64,000 nucleotides of DNA. It comes from Elgaria multicarinata webbii (lineage: Eukaryota > Chordata > Lepidosauria > Squamata > Anguidae). Where the stretch lies: the NCBI RefSeq assembly GCF_023053635.1, contig NC_086173.1:135565197-135629196 (forward strand), in the 5' to 3' direction. The notes below the pieces were generated by a model, which was given only the letters and a program-made list of their open reading frames with translations, ran no database searches and was not told the DNA's origin. A program made the position numbers and the translations under genes. Positions 45,775 through 57,097 of the stretch are shown here, piece by piece (the first letter of the stretch is position 1; every line of letters starts with the position of its first letter).

Positions 45775-46155
45775 CCTTCCCCAATCTGGGGTCTTCCAAC
45801 TCCCAGGATTCCTGACCATTCATCATGCTAGCTGTGGCTGATGGGAATTGAAGTCAGAAACATCTGGAGGGGACCAGGTTTGTTTTTATTCAAATGTTTT
45901 ATTTATGTGAGTCAAAGGGCATGTCTACACCTAAGGGTGTAGAGGGAGGGAGGGGGGAGGATCATGGACTTACCTGCTTCCGTGATCTTCCCCCAACATC
46001 TTGACAGCCGCACGACATCCTGGAAGGAAAGAGGGATTTCACCATTTCCCCCCCTCAAGTAGAGACGGAGTGATGCAAAAGTAAGTTTTTAAAAAAAACA
46101 AAAATGAACCCACCCCCATGGGCACGGAGTCAGAAACACCTGGAGGGGACCAGGC
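45775..46155. mobile_element. hAT-type MITE with repeated right end around a truncated second MITE
   Basis: CAGCCTTCCCCAATCTGG..GTCAGAAACATCTGGAGGGG (45,775-45,880) is a MITE whose right end is repeated at 46,127-46,155 (GTCAGAAACACCTGGAGGGG). Between lies a roughly 210-bp partial copy (45,914-46,125) of the MITE at 47,635 (GGGCATGTCTACACCTAAGG, CTTACCTGCTTCC). Confidence 0.65.
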
Positions 46156-47507
46156 TGGGGAAGGCAAGTTCTTTTATCCTTCCACCAGCAGACAAAGATG
46201 TTTTATTCAGGCAGGCGTTTGGGATGTAAGGAGATCTGCTGCTGAAGCAAATCGTATTGGGTTAGGTACCGTTTATTTTCTTTGTTGTGTTTTTAATTGT
46301 GCTTTTAATTTATTTGTTTTATATCATGTTTTAATTAAGTTTTTGTTTTAATCTTGATTTTGTTATTCTTGGTTAGCTTGAGTGCCATTTGTGGGTGGGT
46401 GTGGGTGTAAAGGCAGGATATTAAACTAATCAATACAATAAATAAATGATATATTTAAACCAGACTTGGACAGCAGAGGCCTCCAAACACAAGGTGCCTT
46501 CAAATAGAGGACAGTCCTCTGTAAAGTAGGACACATGACCATTCTACATACATAGCTGGCATTTGTATTTGGCTTGGTGAGTTACATGTTGTGAGGATGT
46601 GCTACACTCTCTGCTCTGTGTCTGTAATTCCTAATTCTACCCCAAGCAAACCTAAAATTGTAGGCCAATAAAATTCATGTTTCTGGACTTAATAAATAAA
46701 GCAAATCATTTCAAAATGCTGCCAGTATGTTTATTTTCCAAAAACGCATGAAAGAGGCATACAAGATTTTATGTTTCCTTTCTTCGTATTTGGATGTTTT
46801 TGACAAAAAGCATTGTGGACCTTCACAAGCTGCAGATTTTCCTGAGGCCCCAATAGAGTCTGAGTCCTTCCCTGTTGCTGCATTGAAGAACCCACACCCT
46901 TGAAATTCTTGAACTTTGACCTTTCCCTTCAAAACACCAAGCATGTTAACACTCCACAGGAACGTTTGCTTTTAAAAACAAGGAAATATGCCAATACTTC
47001 GTGGTACACGGTTTTGGGGTTTGTTTGTGTGAGTGTGTGTCATGAGGACTTAGCATAATTACATTTGCAAAGTGAGAAATCAGAAATGTGGTGGGAATTG
47101 TCTGTGGGAAAACTTCAGTGGCGTTATAAGGAAAGTGCTCCAGCATTTGCAGTCTCCTCTTCTGCATCAAGGAGAATTTGAATCGAAAGTGCTCTACTGC
47201 CATCTTCTGGAAGCTTGTACAAAAGAAACCCCCAAAGTGTTGCCATCAGAAGGAATATATGAGTTCCCCACCCTGCGAATTACCTTTAGAAATGTCATGT
47301 GTTAATTATTCATCCAATCAAGGGGACTTTTAAAATTAATTTTTGTTTCTGATATTATGGCTTCTAGCCAACGGTGTTGTTCCACCAGAAGTAGGAAAAC
47401 CATTGCTGGAGCAGATCACCTCACCTTGCACTTTGCCATGACCTCCCCTCCCCAAATCTGCTCCGAAGAGTTGGGAACCTTCGGGAACAGATTTGGGGTA
47501 TGCATGG
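46156..47507. other. Intergenic, nothing recognised
   Basis: An A/T-rich LINE-like tail may end near 46,450 (AATAAATAAATGAT). The rest is unrecognised. Confidence 0.4.
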
Positions 47508-47941
47508 GATTTTTATTTATTACATTTTTATCCTGCCTTTTTTTCTCTTGCAAGACGACTTACACGGTCTTCCTCCTCTCCATTTTTATCTTCACAGCAG
47601 CAACCCTGAGAGATAGGTTAGGCTGTGAGTCAAAGGGCATGTCTACACCTAAGGGTGTAGAGGGAGGGAGGGGAGAGGATCGAGGACTTACCTGCTTCCA
47701 TGATCTTCCCCCAACGTCTTGACGGCCGCGCAACGTCGTGGAAGGAAAGAGGGATTTCACGGCCGCCATTTTCCCCCCTCAAGTGGAGACGGAGAGCTGC
47801 AAAAGTAAGTTTTTTTAAAAAATGAAGCCACTCCCCACCCACCCCACCCCCATGGGCACAGAGCCCTGCTACTCACGGGAAGAAGAAGGAAGAGGTGGAA
47901 GCGGTGGCCACACTGATTGCAGTCTGCAGGATGCTCCTGGG

Positions 47942-48687
47942 TAGGGTGACCATATGACCGGATTTGCCCGGATTTGCCCGGGGTTTTGATGGCAAATCCG
48001 GGAGGGGAGGGGAAATCCGGATTTTTTTTTCCAAAGGTCAGTTCTAATGGGAATTAACAAAAATGCTTATAACTCCATCATTTTTTAAGATAAAGACATG
48101 AAACTTGGCACAATGGTAGCTCTTAGGAAGGGCTTTAGTCATACCAAATTTGAAGTAGATTCGTTCATCCATTGATTTTTTAGGAATTTTTTAAAATTTG
48201 AGGTTTTAAAATTATTATTTTTTAAATCATCATTTTTAAAGATAAAGAGATGAAACTTCGCACCATGATAGGATTTAGGTAGAGCTTTAGCCACACCAAA
48301 TTTGAAACAGATCTGGGGCCAGTAGCAAACCCTGTTAACAACAACAGCAGGTTGCAATGAGTGAAGATACAGTCAGAAAAGATATTTGAGGGAAGGGGAG
48401 AATGTAACACACAGAGTATAGCAAAAGCTTCAAAGTACAGCAAAACCTACAAAAGTAGGAGTGAGTGAAGTTAATTTCAGATACATTGAATCTCTCACTT
48501 GTTCTTTATTTCAGTGATTTTAACATTAAGATGTTATGTAGAACAGATTTGTCTTAAATGTGTGCTGTAAAATCAGACATGTGACCAAGGCTATGTTCGG
48601 GTGGGCATCCCCCCTTGGTACTGGACACGCCCCCTTGGGGGCGACCATGTTGTCCTCCTTTTTGGTTTCCAAAATATGGTCACCCTA
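47942..48687. mobile_element. Non-autonomous hAT element with exact 8-bp target duplication
   Basis: The ends TAGGGTGACCATAT and ATATGGTCACCCTA are perfect inverted repeats. CTCCTGGG flanks both sides (47,934-47,941 and 48,688-48,695). The subterminal CCGGATTTGCCCGG recalls MER45-like hAT-Tip100 ends, from memory. It carries two tandem units of about 152 bp (48,059-48,316). No transposase is present. Confidence 0.93.
48059..48316. repeat. Two tandem units of about 152 bp inside the hAT element
   Basis: GATAAAGACATGAAACTTGG (48,089) and GATAAAGAGATGAAACTTCG (48,241) head the same block, followed by GCTTTAGxCAxACCAAATTTG. The same unit is found in tandem at 23,623-23,912. Confidence 0.85.
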
Positions 48688-49375
48688 CTCCTGGGACCGT
48701 GGGAAACATTGGGTTTTCTGCAGTTCCTGATATCCCGCAGAAAGCCCGTGGCTGTCCTCACTTGCCCCCGGGATTCAATGTGCATCATATGGACGCAGAG
48801 GGACCCACGCAAGACCATGCCGGATTTAATGGCTGGTGCAGACATGCCCAAAGACTGGCCCGAAGTCACTCAGTGAGCTTCATGGATGAGTGGAGACTAG
48901 AACCCAAGTCTCCCAAGCCCCACTCCAACACTCTAACCACTACACCACAGTGGCTTCCACTCATTGTCTGAGTGGAAGACCTAGGGCGTGAGCAGACTTC
49001 TGCACACATGACATTCAATCCAACCTTGTATCTATATTTAGAAAGCTAGATACTCTATGGTATTATATTAGAGATTTCCCATCACAGGAGAAAACAAACA
49101 CAACAAAACTGATACAATTCTACTTTCGCAGGTGCAATCCTAAAGAAACTTATATGCCACTGAATGCAGTGGGCCTTACTTTGGAATAAATATGTATAAG
49201 ATCAGATCGTAAATCTAATATGGACAACATATCAAACAAATGTCTGTTGAGGAAAGAGCCTTGTGATGCCAGTAATAAACTTGTATAATCACTTTAATGG
49301 TAAATAGCAGTTTGTCTTGGTCTCCAGGAAGGACTAACTTTAGGCATTTTACTGAAGCAGGAATGTCCACAGTAT

Positions 49376-49540
49376 TATTTATTTATTTATTTATTTAAGG
49401 ATTTTTATGCCGCCATTCAGCCAAAAAAGGCTCTCACGGCGGCTTACAAAAGTATTTCTTGACAGTCCCTGCCCACAGGCTTACAATCTAAAAGACATGA
49501 CACAAAAGGAAAGGGGATGTTTGGCAGACCTTTTAGTTTT
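49376..49540 (-). mobile_element. LINE-like 3' tail, minus strand
   Basis: (TTTA)n is followed by TGCCGCCATTCAGCCAAAAA, CTCTCACGGCGGCTTACAAA and GACAGTCCCTGCCCACAGGC, a recurrent reptile repeat pattern read in reverse. Confidence 0.55.
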
Positions 49541-50388
49541 GGAAGCTTCTCCTTGCCTACTCCACCTAACACTGTTGTTTCTTGAACCTTTCTGCTCCAA
49601 CAACCACACTAGCACTCTTCCTAAGATGCTTCCAAATGGAGGTCTCCACATCTCGTAGGGCTCATTCGCATAACTTTCTCAGCCTATTACAGCTTTTAAC
49701 CAGCCCAGGACAATGCTTTCTCGGGCTCAAAAGACCTTGTATAACCCACTCCCAATTGCTAGGTTCTGCTGAGTCCAGTCCAGATTAGTTATTTCTGCTA
49801 TTTGGAAAGTGACAACCATACTCATAAGAAAGCACCCAAGAATCCACATGTTCATGGGGGTGGGGGCAGCAGTGCAAGTGGTGTGGTTCCACTACACCAC
49901 TGTCTATCCCAATTGATAGACGGTGATGTAGTGGAACCAGGGCTTACAGGGTTGTAGTCCCAAGACCTTTTTATTAGCAGGGACAAGTATGCCATCTGTC
50001 AGCCTCCTCAGACCTCTCTATTTCCCCTGAGCTTCAGGGGCCTCCGATTACAGAGGGCTCAATTGATAGGATTGCACACTTAAATAGAAATAGAGTACTT
50101 CTCCCCATACTGTTGAAAGCTCTGCTGTCCAGGCGCTAACTGCTGAATGGTAAAAAGTCATTATGGTTCATTATCTTTAAACTGGAATTGTTCAGGACAG
50201 CCCTTCAATTCAAATAGAGGATACCTTCAAATAGCAGGTAGTCTTCTGGCAGTCCTTCAAACAGAGGACTGTAAAAGATTATGGATAGCCACCCTAGTCC
50301 ATTTGCAAAGGGGTCAGCTTATGAGACAAAATACACTTGCAGTCCTACACCCCCAAGTTAATGTAGATAGTGGCTCCCAAGAATCTGA
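49541..50388. other. Intergenic, nothing recognised
   Basis: A short palindrome (GTGGTTCCACTACACCAC near 49,880 with GTAGTGGAACCAGG at about 49,928) was noted. No gene was found. Confidence 0.4.
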
Positions 50389-50514
50389 GGCCTTAGCTAG
50401 ACCTAAGGATTATGCCAGGCAAATGGAGGGGTCATCCCTGCCTGCTCCCAGGGATGTGTGTCATTTGGATGCACAGGGATGATCCCGTGATATAGGCCTG
50501 GTCTAGCTATGGCC
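50389..50514. mobile_element. Short MITE, GGCC-AGCTAGAC family (126 bp)
   Basis: The ends GGCCTTAGCTAGACC and GGTCTAGCTATGGCC have one mismatch in 15. Internal GCACAGGGATGATCCCGTGA is shared with the 61.6-kb copies. It is an internally deleted member of the family. Confidence 0.85.
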
Positions 50515-51879
50515 TCAAAGTTGTATTCTGTTCTTATTGTGCCTCATTTTAATCCTGCCTGTGATCTTAAGTTTTAAACTATATCTCCCTTCTACATTAT
50601 TTTGCTAAAAAAAAATCCTGTCCTTCTAGCCTTTTCACATACTGCAAACTGCCTGAGTTAAGAATGAAATAAAGCCACAAATAAAAGAACGATAATTATT
50701 TTATCAGTTCCCAGGCTATCATCTCTTAGTAAATTGAGCTTCAGTTAATAAGCAGGCAATCTTCAGAAGCTGCACTGAGCTGCACTTTCAAAGCTAATTT
50801 AACTATTCCATTAAAAATGAAAACACATTCAAATTAAAACACCCATAAGATATGAAAGGAGAAAGGAGGAGGGAGACAGAATGAAAAGAAACACATACAC
50901 ACACCACTTCCAAGAGAAGACATGAAATGCATCAGTAATTTCCCATCAAGATGCAGTTCCCCTAACTGACCATGACAGCCAAAAATGAAATAGAAATTTC
51001 AGTATCAAATAGAAACACAAAAGAGAGGTGACCTTTGATCAGATGTCTGTTTGTACTTTTGACAGGGAGATTTGCATCCAGAGAGAATTTATGCTGGACA
51101 CTTACAAGAGAAGTTAAGTCCCAGCATGTAAAGGAAGGATGAGGTCAACTCTTTTTAAATAGCCTGGCAGATAAAAGCCACATTCCCAGGGCTCATTTTA
51201 AAGCAGCTGAAATTTCTTTTGGGAAGGGCCCTGGAACTGCACAATGTTATTCAGCAACCTGTTTTTTAAACAAGTTCCAAGCCAAGGCTTCCACAGAAGT
51301 TTCTTTCTATTCTTTTTTGGAACCGAGATGTTATCCTCATTAATGCATCCAATGCAAATGAGGTGAGCTGTATTTTGGCTGCAGAAAATCACTGAACATA
51401 ATCAGTTCTAGCAATAGCTTTAGTAGTCAGGTACCATCCATCCTGTGAAGGGTGCAAGCATGTTTAGGCTGCTGTTTTTCTTGACAAAATACTTCAGCCC
51501 TTTCAGAAGACTGCGTCACATGTTCTATGACTGTGTGACAAGGGAGCATGGCTGTGCCAACTAGTCCCATCCTGAACTGCATCTTCTGACTAGGTCCAGC
51601 CCCTGGCATTCCTGGGGACAACAAAACTTGCAAATATCTGCAGTGGGGGGAGACTTCATGTGTAGAGCTGTATGTACAAACCCTTCCACATGGACTGGAG
51701 GCCCCCACCACCACCAGAAATAGTCACTACGTGATGGCAATAGGTGTTGAACCTTTCCTAGAAGCTTTTTGGGGGGGGGCACAAATTATTGGTGGGCGGA
51801 GCTAAAGGCAAAAGGGGGGCGGACAAAGGCAAACAAGGCAGAACCCAAAATATCAGCGCACGTCAACTTAAAGCTCTTA
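50515..51879. other. Intergenic, nothing recognised
   Basis: No repeat or coding motif was assigned. The composition is even. Confidence 0.4.
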
Positions 51880-52165
51880 TTTATTTGTTTTATTTTCTTT
51901 AATTCTATTTACAATGTTTATATAACGCTCCCCATTCAAAATTTCAGAGCAGTATGCAAGATAAAATAAAATAAAAACACAATAAAAACACATTAAAAAT
52001 AGATTTTTAAAGAAGCAAAATGCAAAATGAACTGTGGCTGGTCATCAAGGAAAGGCTTCCGGGAATGACGTTTTCAGGAGGCGCTGAAAGGAATACAAAG
52101 TTGGTGCCTGCCTGACTTCCAGAGGCAGGGAATTCCATAGGAGGGAATAGAAGGCTATTCTTGCC
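51880..52165. repeat. LINE-like 3' tail and downstream dispersed repeat
   Basis: TTATATAACGCTCCCCATTC followed by AAAATAAAATAAAAACAC, then GTGCCTGCCTGACTTCCAGA and GGCAGGGAATTCCATAGGAG, is a pattern I associate with a common reptile repeat. The family is not assigned. Confidence 0.45.
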
Positions 52166-52369
52166 AGTAATTAACCCTTGGGAGAGGCATTCGAAGCTGG
52201 GAAACCTCCAAATGATCAGAGGTGAGGAAAGGGGGTGGGGCTAAGGAAGGGGTGGGGCCATCTGGGGAACCCCTGGAGAGCTGGATTGGGAGCCCAGGTG
52301 TGCCAAATTCATACCCTGGGCTTGGGGATCTACAACTTCCGTGTAAACCACCACCATCCAGACTGCCCC

Positions 52370-52621
52370 ACATCAGTCGGAATGTTTGTTAACATTAGGC
52401 CCCAGCTGGACATCAGGAAAAACTTCTTGACTGTTAGAGCAGTACGACAATGGAACCAGTTACCTAGGGAGATTGTGGTCTCTCCCACACTAGAGACATT
52501 CAAGAGGCAGCTGGACAACCATCTGTCAAGTATGCTGTAGAGTGGATTCCTGCAGTGAGCAAGGGGTTGCTCGATGGCTTTTTAGGCCCCTTCCAACTCT
52601 ACTATTCTATGATTCTATGAT
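52370..52621 (+). mobile_element. CR1 LINE 3' end with reverse-transcriptase C-terminus
   Basis: The frame reads QLDIRKNFLTVRAVRQWNQL, PREIVVSPTLETFKRQLDNH and stops near 52,540. The CR1 3'UTR follows, with GGCCCCTTCCAACTCTACTA and the terminal ATTCTATGATTCTATGAT. It is 5'-truncated, as most CR1 copies are. Confidence 0.92.
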
Positions 52622-52913
52622 TAAAATGATCATGGCAACAGAGTCAATCGCTTAAGGGAGACAATCTTGGTAACAGGCAACAGTCCGGTGTTATTGTACA
52701 TAACTTAAGTTGTGTCCATACTGATGAGGATGCAAGCCAACTCAATCAGGGCTCTTGAAGGTGATGCCTTCATATATTGCATTGCTACAGTTAAGTATCT
52801 TAATCCCCAGGAACCTAGCAACTCAGTTTTTAAGACTTGTAGCCTTCTAGGAGCCTTATACAAGCCATCCATTGTTTGTTAATTCCCGTGTCTATAAGAG
52901 CTCAGCCTCTTGC

Positions 52914-52968
<55 letters not shown>

Positions 52969-53005
52969 AAAGAACAGAACAGAACAGAACAGAACAGAAC
53001 AGAAC
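52914..53005. repeat. Compound (AGAA)n-(AGAAC)n microsatellite
   Basis: About 14 AGAA units are followed by seven AGAAC units, likely one expanding from the other. Confidence 0.97.
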
Positions 53006-53737
53006 CTAAAATACCAGGAGCAGGAAATTGGGTAGAATAAAAACGTCTTGGTTTTATTCCAAGTTTCTTTAAAACAATGAAATGCAGGGAAGGTGGCTAA
53101 CAAAATAAATTGATTCCAGACATGTTGGCCACAAAATGTAGAGCTCACAGCAAGCATTTTGTCTCAGTAGATAAATGAAATTCTAGGGTTTTAGCCTGGT
53201 GTGCAATAAAGGAGGCAATGTCAGAAGCATTAGGGGTTACTGGGTGATTGTGTCAAGTATAAATTCTTTACCAAAGCTCCAGAACAGAATATATTATACT
53301 GGTGTTAATCATAGAATAGAGGGCCAATCTCATATATATCCAAATGTTTGACTAACCCGACTACATACCCAGTAGCTTAGGTTCACAGTATTGAAAATAC
53401 AGCATGATATAATGATTAATCCATGTGAGGAATATTTGCTTCCAAAACCCAGTCAAAATTACCTAAATAGTGAACACATTTTCTTCATTTTAAAACGATA
53501 GATCCTTGAAAGAATGTCTTCTGTTGTGATGAATAGGACAGAGGAAGTTTATTACACATTTCTTCCAGTACCATAACACCCCCCTCTCCCATAATACTAG
53601 AACCTGGTATCATCCCACAAAGCTGAATGGAGATTCAGGACACTATACCTTGAGCTACACCAAGCACTTCTTCCTACAGTGCATAGTTATACTATGAAAT
53701 ATGCTAGCACAAAGTGTAGTGATGGCCACCAATTTCA

Positions 53738-54008
53738 ATGACTTTAAAAGGGGATTAGACAAATTCATGGAGAATAAGGCAATCAATAGACACTACAGAT
53801 GATGGCTATAGAAAATCACCTCCATTATTGGAGGAAGTTTGCCTCCATATCCCAGTTGCTCAGGAACATGAGTGGGAAGATAGCCCTGTTCTTATGTGCA
53901 ATTTATGGGCTTCCTACGAACAGCTGGCTGGCCACTGTGTGAACAGACTGCTGGACTAGCATTCTGTTCTTTGGTCTGATTCAGCATGGCTCTACTTGTA
54001 TTCTTATA
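53738..54008 (+). mobile_element. CR1/L3-type LINE 3' end
   Basis: It contains TTTAAAAGGGGATTAGACAA, GGCTGGCCACTGTGTGAACA and GGTCTGATTCAGCATGGCTC, and ends TATTCTTATATTCAT. It is diverged. Confidence 0.75.
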
Positions 54009-54047
54009 TTCATAAGAAGAAAAAAGGTTTACATTTGAAAAGATCAG

Positions 54048-54724
54048 GGATCCATTTTGGCCCGAGGGCACTTTTGGGATTTCGAGAAACTCCTGTGGGC
54101 ACCACCACAAAATGCCTAATCAGTGGATCACTGCTTTGGCATCCACCTGTCACATCTATGCACCTTAGGCTGCATCTTATTCAGCCAAAGCTTTTGTTTA
54201 ATGTCTAATGGATACCACAATACTTCTTTAATAAGGGATTGTCTAATTCGGCTAATTGCTGGCAGTGCAATACAGCTAATGTTTCTTTTAAACATATATT
54301 TTGTGCAGGAGTTGCTTCTTTTTTGCCGAGGGAGTTATTATGCAGGTAAATGTGGTACTGGAACAGTCTTTAATATTTATTGATGTACTTGCTTCATAGA
54401 AATTAACAAATGGTCAATGGATTCCCTGTGCCCTTTCAACAGCTGAAAGACTGATATTACAACATTGGCAGGATAAACACTCACCTCCTATAAAGCAATG
54501 GATTGAGGACTTTACAACACTTTCAATATTTGAACAAGTAGTGTATAGACACCATCTTCAAATAGATACATTTGGATATTTGGTCCACTTTTGCTGAAGG
54601 CTATGTATAATTGCTAGAAAGTTGTATGTATTTCATACACATACATGTACATTTTTTTTAAAAAATGGAAATAAATAAAAATAAAAATTTGAGGGTACCT
54701 GCAGATACCACATTGGGGACCCTT
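54048..54724 (+). mobile_element. L1-like LINE fragment inside a hAT-type repeat
   Basis: The inner part (about 54,150-54,690) encodes L1 ORF2 C-terminal pieces (NKGLSN..CWQCNTANVSFKHIF, RLILQHWQDKH, QWIEDFTTLSIFEQVVYRHH) in broken frames, with an A-rich end at 54,655-54,690. The outer sequences CAGGGATCCATTTTGGCCC and CCACATTGGGGACCCTTG look like the two inverted ends of a hAT MITE. Confidence 0.65.
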
Positions 54725-54764
54725 GTTATAAGCTGTTGAGTACAGCTCAAAATCTTTGACTTTT

Positions 54765-54767
<3 letters not shown>

Positions 54768-54805
<38 letters not shown>

Positions 54806-54958
54806 ACCACAATAAATCGGGATTGTTTTTATGCTTTTGATGGTTTAAAATTTTTGAATATCTGTTTTTAATGTTCATTGTTTTTAACTTTTGTAAACCA
54901 TCCAGAGAGCTTCAGCTATGGGGTGGTAGATAAATGTAATAAAATAAAATAAAATAAC
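54768..54958 (+). mobile_element. (TA)n and LINE 3' tail
   Basis: (TA)n at about 54,768-54,799 is followed by a plus-strand tail with CCATCCAGAGAGCTTCAGCT, ATGGGGTGGTAGATAAATGT and (AATAAA)n. Confidence 0.7.
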
Positions 54959-55227
54959 TTTAACTTTTCAAATGTAAACACCTTTTTAAAAAAAGAAGCA
55001 GCAGCAGCTAGAATAAGCTACACGCTATGCATTTAACATAACTTCTATTTTAGCCCTTATTCAGTTTCCATAGGTGATAGAGAACATTCAGTATGCGTTC
55101 AATAGTATTGTTATGAGGATAAATGAGGAAGCTATTGTCACGAGTGTTTTATAAATGTGACTAGCACATAGCTAGGTCATGTGATTAACTGCACCATATC
55201 CCTTGATGGCCAATAGATCTTCATAAA

Positions 55228-55325
55228 AGCCAGTCTGGTATAGTGCATAGTGAATTAAATAGTAGAGCATATCCCTGGTCAGCATGAAGCTCATTGGCTG
55301 ACCTTGGCCTAGCACTATATCTTCA
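55228..55325 (+). mobile_element. MIR-like tRNA-SINE head, plus strand (weak)
   Basis: AGCCAGTCTGGTATAGTGCA, AGCATGAAGCTCATTGGCTG and ACCTTGGCCTAGCAC align with the SINE read in reverse at 36.5 and 48.9 kb, but with many changes. Confidence 0.5.
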
Positions 55326-57060
55326 CATAGTCTACAACATGGGGCATATGTAAAAATGGAAAGGGGGGGAACCTTGTATCCCTTCCTGAGTTCCTTGTTC
55401 GTTCCTTTCACAGGAATGAAGAATGTGCAAGGATAATAAAGTGAAATTGTGTCATTGATGGTCCAAGATAGATCACATTCTGTCCCTTGGAAAGCAATAG
55501 TGGCTTCTCTGTTAAATAAATTACACATGGTTAATCCCCGTGTGGTAACAATTTAATAATGGGCTATCCTGCATTTTGACAGTGATGTTGCATCCCACAT
55601 CTACCAATCAAGTCAACGCATCCTCTCCCAGTTGCCCTCACATGTGTTGGCTTGTTCTTTCTCATGCTATTCCCTTGGAGCAAAGGCAGCCTCCAAAATT
55701 ACCCTTCCAGAGATAGGTCATTGCAGAATGTGCATTCCGACAGCGATGAAGAGCCTGATCATCGGAAAATGCTTAATTTCATCTGGCATCTTATACCCCA
55801 AGCCAGCTTGGTGGGAAATTGGAAATCTGCCGCAACAGCTGTCAGTACCAATGTTTACTGCAGAAATATCTTACACCTGGCAAATACCAAGTTGCAATCT
55901 GAAACAAGAAAGGAATTATTGCTTTGACAAAAGGGAGGAGAAAGGAGTGCAACAACCGAAAGCTCATGAGTCTTCCACTGACAAATAGCTCATGTCAAAT
56001 TCCTCAGAGACGGCAAATGTATTTCTGGTGCATAGGATAGGCTTCTCTCAGGCGTGGCTCTTCCTTAAAGCAGCTGGGTTGTTTAGTTACAGCTGTTCAT
56101 ACTGACCAGATTTGGAAGGGTCGGGCCAATGTTTCCCTGATTCTATTTAATCCTGTATTTTGTCAGTGAAAGCGACCTGTGCCAGATGCTGGTCTAGAGG
56201 AAGAATGGGGTAATTAAGGGATTGTCTGCTCTGAATGCAGGCCAGGTAGGGCTTTTGTGACACCCTGACAAATGAGTGTGCCTTTGCTTACCATCTTGCT
56301 AATACTAGAGGGGCTGCCATGTTAGTCTGTTGCTACAAAACCAAGAATCCTGAGGCTGCTTAAAGACTAACAGATTTCTTGTTAACATTATTCATTGGCC
56401 TAAACTTTAGTCGCTAAGAACCCGTTTTGTCAGATGTGTGATAATTGACAGATAGACAGGGGATAGACAGTCTAATCTTAATCATGTTTATTTGGAAGTT
56501 AAGTACCACTTAGTTCGAGGGCATACTTCCAAGCGGCCCTATTACAAGGGTCCCTGGGCACTGCCCTCACACTGCTGCCACACACACCCCTGTGTGCATG
56601 CTCAGTGTGGGTGTACGCTCTAGGGGAGTGCTTGTGTGTAATGGGGGTTCCTGTTGGCTTCCCAAGGGATATAATCATCACCGTTACATGCAAATGGATG
56701 GAGTGTGGATTCACCCAGAACCTTCCATGCTTTCTCCTGAGCAATCCAGTCCTCCTTACTTCTTATGAGATATGCATAATCTGGAATTTTGTATTGTGCT
56801 GCTTCTGAGTAGGCCTGCTCTGGTGGGTGCTTTCTGATGGATATACAAAAGCAAGAACTTTTGGATGCTTTCAAAAACTTGTTCCTGTAAAAAAAACAAA
56901 AAAAAAACTTGTTCCTGTGTTCCAAAGGCTGCTTTTCTGTGTGGTTCTGAGAATATTGCCTATTATTTTAATTATTATGGCTGTGTGGATTCTACCTTCC
57001 CACTCATCATGGTAATGTCATTTGTTTCTCTGTGGAATGGGAGCAGTTAGTGGAACTGCA
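55326..57060. other. Intergenic, mostly unrecognised
   Basis: A repeat with CCATGTTAGTCTGTTGCTAC and TTAAAGACTAACAGATTT lies at about 56,310-56,380. It is related to the GTGCCACAAG repeats at 38.2 and 63.56 kb. Nothing else was recognised. Confidence 0.45.
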
Positions 57061-57069
57061 GGATGTGTG

Positions 57070-57097
57070 TCGAGAGAGAGAGAGAGAGAGAGAGAGG
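57070..57097. repeat. (GA)n microsatellite
   Basis: About 14 GA units. Confidence 0.95.

Larger units (their letters stand above)
47635..48849. mobile_element. MITE with GGGCATGTCTxCACC ends, host of a hAT element
   Basis: It starts GGGCATGTCTACACC and ends GGTGCAGACATGCCC, an inverted repeat with one mismatch in 15. AAA is found on both flanks (or CAAAG if the ends are shifted). It contains CTTACCTGCTTCC, GGCCGCCATTTTCC and AAAAGTAAGTTTTTTT, features shared with the GGCC-AGCTAGAC family. A partial copy lies at 45,914-46,125. Confidence 0.85.
47508..48958 (-). mobile_element. MIR-like SINE (minus), split by nested transposons
   Basis: The left part (47,508-47,634: TTCCTCCTCTCCATTTTTAT, AGATAGGTTAGGCTGTGAGT) continues at 48,850-48,958 (GACTGGCCCGAAGTCACTCA, CCAACACTCTAACCACTACA). 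Together they make one reverse-complemented SINE like those at 20.85 and 36.47 kb. The 1.2-kb gap is filled by a MITE carrying a hAT element. Confidence 0.88.

Noticed and set aside
55172-55528. 118-codon minus-strand open frame
   Set aside because: It overlaps a weak SINE head read in reverse and has no recognisable motif.
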